This document shows positions 49,301 to 59,000 of a stretch of DNA of 64,000 nucleotides, in pieces (the first letter of the stretch is position 1; each line of letters opens with the position of its first letter). A model generated the notes under the pieces. It ran no database searches. It was not told the origin of the DNA and was given only the letters and a program-made list of their open reading frames with translations. The stretch is from positions 7,268,582-7,332,581 of the forward strand of contig OZ004583.1 of assembly GCA_963924555.1 (NCBI GenBank), in the 5' to 3' direction. The stretch comes from Crambe crambe (Eukaryota; Porifera; Demospongiae; Poecilosclerida; Crambeidae). The position numbers and the translations under genes are program-made.

Positions 49301-52300
49301 AGTAGGGCTGCCATTGTCCACAAGTTAGGATGCATTGGATCAATAAATATCTGGAAAGACTGTGTCCGTTATGACGAGCTCACAATTAACGAAAGACAGA
49401 AAAAAGACAGTCAGTTCTCTGATATTCTAGGTAAAGTGAGATGTGGTGGTCTCGCAAAAGAGATTCTTACAATTCTGAAAGAGCGCGTTATTAATGTTCC
49501 AGTAGTTGAAAAGCTGGTGCAACTGCAGGAGTCGGGAAAAAATCCCGTGTGCCTGTTTCCAACCAGAAAACAGTGTGATGTGCTCAATGAGGAAATGCTG
49601 CGCAACTTGGAGTCAGAAGTGCATGTCATACCATGCGCCGATGACGTAGACGAGATGCGAAGCACTGCAAAATGGCACCAAAAGGCAGCCAAACAACTTG
49701 AAAAGCTAAATCAGGACTGCAACAACACTGCAGGGTTGGAAGCTGTCCTGAAGTTGGCCGTGGGTGCCCGTGTAATGCTCAGGCGAAACATTGATGTTAA
49801 AGCAGGTTTAGTGAACGGTGCCATCGGCACCGTCCTTGGCGTGTTCTCAGAAAGAGTTTCAATCAAATTTGACCACTTAGAGAGCACCTGTGATATTGAA
49901 AAAATAAAGGGAAAGTTCATGGTACTTAAGAGTTATTATGTGTCCCGTACCCAATTTCCTTTAATCTTGGCCTATGGGGTTACCATCCATAAATGCCAGG
50001 GCCTGTCGTTAGACTGTGCTATCGTAGATCTGTCAGACAAGGTATTTGCAGATGGGATGGCCTATGTAGCACTCTCAAGAGTGAGGTCTCTAAATGGACT
50101 GTACCTGACTGCATTTGATGCACAATCCATTCGGGTAAGCAAAAATTGTGTAGCAGAAGTAAACAGGTTGAGACAATTGTTTAGAAAAGATCTCCCTCTT
50201 TATGAAACTCCAACTGCATGTGTCTCCAGAAAAAGAAAGCTCACCGGCACGTGTGATGTGGAGCCACAATCAAAAAAGATATGTGGTCCCACAACGAAAA
50301 AGCTTCAGCCTGAGCCTAAGTCAAAATCAGCAAGGTCTCAGTCTCGCCAGAAGAAAGTATGGCCGTTCAAATTCCACTCTGTGGATGAACAGTGGCAACG
50401 TACTGCTTGCCACTCACTGAACATAATTTTTAAGCAAAAAAATACAATATTTCAGGGAAGTGGGGAAAGACCGCTGACACGTCCAGACATGAGAAGGGTG
50501 AAGAGAGTTAAGGGTGACGGAAATTGCATGTTCCGAGCCCTCTCTCTAGTGGTGACTGGGAGTGAAGACCAGCATCATGCCATTCGTACTAGAATAGTGG
50601 AGCACATGAGAAGTATTGCCCACCTCATGCTGGGACACATCAAGAGTCATACTGGTTTTAATACTTGCCAGAATATTGATGAGTACTTGCAGAAAAGCAA
50701 AATGGCTGAATGTAACACTTGGGGATCCGACATTGAATTACTGTGCTTTGCACACTTATGTAAAGTATGTGTGTTCTCTTATTCTACAGAATCAAGCAAC
50801 TGGGACAGATATGGTCCCAATAATGTTGACAGAACAATAACTGTAGATGTGACCGCAAAGTCCATATACCTGTTTCACCCTTCTGGCCATTATGATGTAG
50901 TGGGATCCACTCTAAAGCCTCCAAACTCTACACCAGACTGGTTGGAACAATCCAGAAACACTGAGGTATGGAATGATCTAAGGTTTCACTCTGTTGACTC
51001 AGAGTGGCAGTTGGAAGCTTGTAATTTACTAGGCTTGCCATTACACGGTCCAAATGGTGTGAGCCCAGGTGGCCCCAATTTAGCCATAACACGTCCTGCT
51101 TCTTATAAATCAATCCAAGGAGATGGTAATTGTCTGTTCAGATCCCTTTCATACCTAATAACAGGCTCATGTTGTCACTACAGAGAAGTCCGTGAAAGAA
51201 TTATAGACCACATGCGAAATGTATTTGAGCCGGTTTATGTTAGTGATTATTTAAGGAGCACTAACATGGACCAAGATGGGATTTGGGGGACTCATAATGA
51301 AATTACAACTCTCTCACATTTACTGAGAACCCCAATATATACTTTTGTGCCTGATTCACATAACTGGGTCAGAATAACTCCTGAGGCAATGGATCAGGAC
51401 TTTATCATTCCAATGACGCAAAAGGCAATGTATTTAGAGAATCACAGGAATCATTTCAATGTGGTTATGACTGTGAAACCAATCCCTAATATTAGTAGTG
51501 ACCCTATCGAAATAGATTAAGACAAAAGAGATAATTATTCACTTAAAGCTTGAATAAATCAATGTGCTATGTACTTCTCTCCCAAGTGCAGGAGTAAATT
51601 GATGACTTTGAGAAGAGAGAGAACGATGAAAATCTCAAGTTCATCCTCGTATCCTTATTAAAGAGATATGCAACTGTTGTTGCAGTGTAATCAGTGGCAA
51701 GTAGACCTCAAATTGTAACAGTCACGTTTGTACATGCTGGGTGTTGTGTACCCAGCTCGTGACTTGCACATGCATCTAAGCATGTGTCAGGTGTTGTGTA
51801 CCTGATTATGTCATGTTTGTACATGCCAGGTGTTGTGTACCTGAGCTCATGACAAAAAAAAAAAGGCAATTTAAGAACTACACATTGCCACTGTTAATTA
51901 TTATATAAGTTAAAATTAGCATGGGTATGCCATGCTGACGAGCTGAAACAACAGTGAAACAAAACGATCCAAGATTAAAATCTGGGTCATTTTGTCCATG
52001 GCTCCCTGTTAATGTTAGTGTATGTATGTATGCTTTTGTCTACTTTATGCAGGTGTGATTCAACGACTATAACGGATAGAAAAAAGTTTTGAATGGGTAT
52101 TTCCAACATATTTATTAATGCCCACCTAATGGCTAGGACCATAAATTGAAGGGGAGGCAGGGGGAAATGATCAGTTTTACACACTTAGCTAGAAAACTTA
52201 TCCTGTTGCTACTATTGTTAGTATCCATGGTTTCAGCAAAAAATTGTTTACCGTAGCATTAGGGAACATAAAATTTAAAGATTTAAAGATTTAAGGATTT

Positions 52301-55300
52301 ACCATGTACAAAATGAGCTGTCTACGTACATTACAGCTAAGTATAACTCCTGAGGCAATGGATTAGGACTTTATCATTCCAATAACACAAAAGGAATCAC
52401 AGGAATCATTTCAATGTGGTTATGACTGTGAAACCAATCCCTAATGCTAGTAGTGACCCTATCGAAATCGATTGACAGAAGAAATAATTGTTCACTTAAA
52501 GCTATGTACTTGAATAAATCAATGTGCTATGTACTTCTCTCCCAAGTGCAGGAGTAAATTGATGACTTTGAGAAGAGAGAGAATGATGAAAACCTCAAGT
52601 TCATCCTCGTATCCTTATTAATGCTATTGTATGTATGTATGTATCTAAATGCGATTCTACTACTATAACAGTGAATAGTATTTCTTAATGCCCACCTAGC
52701 TAATGGCTAGGACCTTAAATTGAAAGGGACGGTTAGTCTAACAGGATTGATCAGAAACCTCACTTGTAAAACTTATCCTGTTGTTAGTATCCATGGTTTG
52801 AAAAAAAAAAAATTGTTGCATTACTATGGTTACTGTTAAATTTTGGGTGTGTATCATTTGGAGTACTGGACAGTGTGGCTCAAACCACTACAATTATTCA
52901 TGTATGGTAGTACTTGTACTACAAGTATATTGTTCTCATTTACTGCTGGCCTGCTAGACTTAGTGACTCCATGGTAAAAATTAACCCTCTTATACCTACA
53001 TGCAGGGGTTAACATGTATACTGAATGATTTCTATTTAAGCAAGCATGTTGTGCTAAATGTATCATTTCTGGCTAAATATGGACAACGAAGGTTAGTAGT
53101 TATTGGATCTACACATTTTCAATTCTTCATGCTTTCTATATCAATATAGACTCAAATAATGAGAGCGGCAGCCATTCAGGTAAAATTAATAATTTGTTGT
53201 AGTTATCGTTTTCATTTAATTACAGCATTGTTGTGTTTATTACATTGATCATTGCTTTTGTAGGAAACAAAGAAAATACTGAAAAAGAAGATCGAGAAAT
53301 ACCCCCAAAGAAAAAAAGTAAGTAGTATTCACCTTCTTCCATAATAGCTGCTTCACAAAATTGGAATCAAGTAGTTTGCAGATATTGGTTGAGGGGGAAA
53401 TGTAAATTTGGTGAAAAATGTGTCTATAAACGTAAGTTTAAGGCTATAGCTGTCTCTATAATACTAATTTTCCTACTCTCTTTACCCTACAGATTCAGCT
53501 AGTTTCCCCAAAAAAAGAGCTGGAATAAAAAAAGAATATTACATATTTAAAAAAGTTGACAAACTAATAATAGAAAAAAAATAAGTATGTAGCTACAATT
53601 ATTATAAAAAAATTATGTACAATTATTAATCCATCGAAATGCTGTAGCACCTAGCTAGCTAGCTAGCAACAAGCATGGACATGCCTAGCTTAAAATGATT
53701 ATGCAGAGAAGGAGAATACAGCTGGCCATGGCATGCACCAGCCAGCTAGCTTGCTAGCAATTGCGGAGGAGGGCAGTAGAGCTCTGTTGCACATGCGCCA
53801 AAAATTTGAAATTCCCGCGGAATCTTGCAAAATGCTGAGTGTGCATTCTCTTGCTTGTGCCTTGAAAAATCTCACTCGAGAAGGTTAATTGTACACCAAA
53901 GGTAGTCACCAGTCAGCTCTTGAAGTCCAAATTCGAGTGTAATTTCAAAAGTTCAACAGTACGCATGCGTAGTAGTCAGTTTACGGGCCCGGGCTGTTGC
54001 AAAACTATGACGGTGTATGATATCACAGCATGTAACTACGCGAATGAGCATGCGCTTAGAGCACTCTAAGAAAAAAGGATGGAAACAAGTAAGTGCAAAA
54101 AATTTCCTCTAAATAAAAATGTTATGTAGGGATGGCTCTAAAATCTATGAATCGCAGCCTCGTATCGAAACAATCACTACATTTACAACTGCCAATAGCT
54201 AGCTGTAGGCAGTGGATGTAAATGTAGTGATTGTTTCGATACGAGGCTGCGGTTCATAGATTTTAGAGCCATCCCTACATAACATTTTTATTTAGAGGAA
54301 ATTTTTTGCACTTACTTGTAATAATAATAATAAGGATAATAATAATAATAAGATCGACGTACCGACTTACTGGCTATAGTCATCAAAATTCTGCTTTGGC
54401 CATCTGTTAGAGCGGCACCTAGAGGCTGATCTTTTGCTATTAGTTTTGACTAAGGCTCTACTTCACTATTCGATAGCACTCGGAACACAGCTGCTAATCT
54501 TTCTACGCCATTTTGAAGGGGGCGGGGCTTATGGGCGGAGCCACGTAAGCTTAAGTTTAGCTATAGCCAAGGTCTTCATTCATTATCTGATGATGTTCCA
54601 GTCACTCCTTGCTGAATTACAGTACAGATGCTCATCCTATAGTAGCATTATAGCCAGTACTTGGCTGTAGTGTAGTCAGCTCACTTCACCATGCCGTGTA
54701 CATGTCATTTACATTGCTGTTGCTGTAAAGTTTTATATCAACAAAACTTAAATAGCTAAACAAATTCTTCAACCAGAGACACTGTATGTACCTACAAAAG
54801 AGGTTTATGTACAGCTGGCTTTGTATACTACTGTACTGTAGCCTCCCTCATTCAACTTCAAGCACTAAGAAAAAAGGATAGAAACAAGTGAGCGTAAAAA
54901 ATTTCTTCAAATAAAAAGGTTAAGTAGGGATAGCCTAAAATCTAGCTGGGCTATCTATAATGTGCTGCAGCCTCGTATGAAAAAAATCTTCGCGATATTA
55001 CCTCATAAAAGGGGTGGGGCAATTAATAGCAGTTCTCCTCATATAACACCTGCACAGGATGTGGCCATTTGATGGCATCCACTATTATGATCACTACACC
55101 CAATGCATAAACTCCCCATACTCCTCCCTCAAGCAAGACATACGTACCATCTCAATAATTATTTCAGTGATCACATATGTAACAATTAGCTAATGCTGTT
55201 CACTTTTTAAAATGTTCACTCCTTTCAGTACTCCATTACACTGCAGATGATCATCCTTCAAACTCTCCTCCCTGAACAGAATGAAATACTGATCATTAAA

Positions 55301-56011
55301 TAAATTTAGTTCAATCAAGGAAGCCTTTAGTGTCTATCAATTTTCATAATCACAAAGAAAAAGAATGCAAACAAGTGAATGCAAAAAATTTCTTCGAAAT
55401 AAAAATGTGAAGTAGGGATGCTATTATAACTGCAGCTTCATTATGAAAATCAAGTACTGCAGCATCGAAGCAGTATGGCCCAAAAATCTAGCTGGAATAT
55501 GTATTATAACTGCATGCAAGAGAGTGAACTTAGTGAAGTGACCCTTACCCATCATCAAGTACGAGATACTATTCCTACTTCACTCCCTTGGCCCTTGATC
55601 ATGGGAGTGAAGTAGGAATAGTATCTTGTACTTGATGATGGGTAAGGGTCACTTCACTAAGTTCACTCTCTTGCATGCAGTTATAATACATATTCCAGCT
55701 AGATTTTTGGGCCATACTGCTTCGATGCTGCAGTACTTGATTTTCATAATGAAGCTGCAGTTATAATAGCATCCCTACTTCACATTTTTATTTCGAAGAA
55801 ATTTTTTGCATTCACTTGTGCATACAGTAATAACTCAATCACTCTATGAGTCCATTAAAAGTATACAACATTTTCATGGAACCAGATTTCTCTCCTGATT
55901 TTAGAAATGTTTCACCATTATAACAAAGATCAAGGAAAAGGTTCTGTTTAGTATTACACATTGAGAGGTTCAGTATTGAAACGTACATACATACATATAT
56001 ACATACATACA

Positions 56012-56045
<34 letters not shown>

Positions 56046-59000
56046 CATACATACATATATATACATACATACATACATACATACATACATACAATACATA
56101 CATACATCATACATACATTCTAGACATGATATTAATTTCTTGAGGCTGCATGTTCTTTTCTTTCCTGTTGTTAGAATCGTTGGATGATGGCACGTCCCCT
56201 CCATGTTATCTGGTTGATGGTCTGAAGGAGTTGGTGTATAGTTTGGACACGAACCAGAAAGGTGAGGATGGGGGTGGGGTTCTCCCAGAGGTATGGGGTA
56301 TATAGGTTAATTCCTACAGAAGTGAGAGGTTGAAGATGCATGATTATGTATGGCTGCTGGTACATAGCACTGTAGAGTTTACATCTCTTGGGGGAAGTTA
56401 CAGTGTACTAATATACTTGTGTACTGCGTATTATTTTCTATCGTACAATCATACTGAAAGTGTTATGCTATGATCTACGTAAATAAAGTTCTATATCCAA
56501 ACTGGGTGGCCCGCCCTGCACTTAGTATACTGAGGGAAACACTGCTATTGCATAATGGTGTACAATCTGAACAGCAACATTACCAGGTACTAGGTGTCCT
56601 GTACTAAACCCTGAGCTTACATAATGGTGTACAACTGAACAAGTATTCTGTACTATGCCCAGCACTTAGTATACTGGGAACCGCTGTTATTGCATAATGG
56701 TGTACAATCCAACAACATTACCAGATGTCCTGTATGTAAAAGAACAAGACTTCAACAAATCCCACAACATCTGTAGACATTCATAATAGAGACATGCTTT
56801 TTTTCCTTCCCTATTATGCTATGCTCCAATGGATAAGTGATGGTTTATTGTTGCATAATTGCCAACAACAGAAAACAGTTGTAATAGTTTGTTTTTTTGT
56901 TACCACCACCAATTATACTCTAATTCAGCAGTTTATTCAAAGGAACTCAAGAGTCGACATCAATACCTCCATATCTGCCAACCCCTAGAAGTAAAAACCC
57001 AAAACTATGCCGGCATAATTTGCATGTCCCTAATTCATGACTATGACAACTAGTCTTGTAAAAGTGGGCATGGCAAAGAATTTGGCCTGCATTCAAAAGA
57101 ACATATTGCAGTTGATATTGTTCATTGTGCAGGGTATGAAGACTCATGGTGCTCAGATCCCCCCAGACCTTCATCCACCTAAACTAATAGAGCAGCTGAC
57201 CAGAGTCATCCAGAGAGCCAAGGAATTATCAAATGTGGTAAAACCTAAACAAGGCATCAAAACTGCTTATCAAAACTTTCACTTATAGAGCAATCTAATT
57301 GGTCACTTAGTAATACATACTTGTGAAATACATTGAAGTTGAATGAATCCATTATTCAAGTGAATTGCCTGTGAATGTTAATTGTCTTCCTTTGGTTCTG
57401 CAATGATACATGGTCAAATAAGTAGGTGTGGTTTGTGAAAAAAGGTCCAATAATTATTATATGTACATAGATGACTTTTCATAATGTGTATGTTCGTAAT
57501 ATTACCCTTTGTGAGACATGGTATTATAAAGTACTTTTTAAAAATATTCTCTATTACTGCTCCACTTTTTTCCTTAGTCTTTGGATGAGCCTCTTATTGG
57601 GAGTGATAGACGAAGGAGAGGTAGGACAACACCTCATCACGACAACGGACAGAGGAGGGCATCTCCCAGAAGACGAGGCAGAGAAGTGGATGCTGAAGAG
57701 GGGGTGGAGGAGAAATCCGAACAACCCCAACGAAGGAAATCCATCACTATGAAACTAGCTACTTCAGAGACCAAAGTGATAAGGTAGACTTAAGAATTAT
57801 TACATGCTACATACTGCATACTAATATGGTATGAGGAAATTAAGATTAAGATAAGATACAGGGATTTGGAGGTGATTCCTTGATAGTTAAAACTTACGTG
57901 ATCTCATTCATAGTAGGGCTGAATGTATTTGGTATTGCTCACTTCTTGTCTTCATCATCATACACAGGCGAAGTAGTGATTCTGGTGAGAAAGTTGCACT
58001 GAAGCTTTCAGTGCCCGAGGCTAAAATTGTGTCCTCATCTATAACAGAAGAGGAGGAAGAGATGGAAGAGGAGAGATTACACAGGTGTGTTGGTTTTAAT
58101 TTGTATTATGTGTACTTCTGAGGTCCAAAAGTTCTATGTATCACCTTAACAGCTTATTCAGATACTTTATCAGCTGTACAAACTTTGTGTTTCATTTTCC
58201 AGCTCCAGTTCTGAAGGTAGTCTTCACATCAATGACGAGACCACACCTCCTCCTATGCATGGGCATGACACTAAACTGGGCAGTCGTAGATACAGAGATG
58301 ACCACAACGTCTGGAAGGAGTACAAAGAAAGAGAATATGGTAGATGAATGACAGTCAGTGCCAGTCACCTTTAGTTAGCTGGACTAGGTTAACCACAAGG
58401 ACTTGGGTTTATGTAATTGCAAAGGTCAACTGTACAGTGGATTGCAGTGATCTTGCAACATGAAATCCAGAACACCAAACCAAAATTTACCTAGCCTCCT
58501 TTCAAAGGACTTAATTGTGGCTTTAGAGTTGGGCTACTTAAAAGGAGGCTATGTAAATTTTGGTTTGGTGTTCTGAATTTCATGTTACAAGATCACTGCA
58601 ATCACACTGTATAGGTATGTAGAACAAAGGGCTAAGAACTAAGAACAATAGGGCTATGAAAACATTTTATTGTTCCCCAGCCACAAATACTTCAAGGCCA
58701 CCACTTGATGCATGACAACTATTCTTCAAACTACTGTATGTCATATAATATAAAGACTCGGGTATAGAATTGAACTAGCCAGTGTGCTTTGATGGAATTG
58801 TCCCAAACTTCTATCATGTGTTGTGTTATTATGATTGGACTACGTATCTCCACATCAATTTCAAGCCCCAAGGCTATTAGTTATAGTAGAAGATTGATAG
58901 ATTTCTGCTTTGTACTAGCTATTATATTGCATGTTCTTTGATGTTGTACAGTGTATCCCAATCTTGTGGATGAAAATGATGATGCGAGAGGTGGGAGTGG

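Larger units (their letters stand above)
42882..55818 (+). mobile_element. 12.9-kb insertion bearing a Helitron and passengers
   Basis: Unit 1 reads CAAGTTTCTCATT|TGCATACAATAAT at 24,584-24,608. Unit 2 has the same left flank ending at 42,881 and the right flank resuming at 55,819 (TGCATACAGTAAT). The DNA between was therefore gained here, or removed from unit 1, exactly between two T residues. Insertion between TT without target duplication fits Helentron-type Helitrons. Left end: ATCAGAGAGTGCGGTAGCAC. Right end: a palindromic module ending TTGCATTCACTTG. The content suggests a Helitron plus nested non-autonomous relatives. Confidence 0.65.

Noticed and set aside
55839-56204. Open frames rich in Cys/Met/Tyr or Ile/His/Thr
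   Set aside because: They read through a (CATA)n microsatellite.
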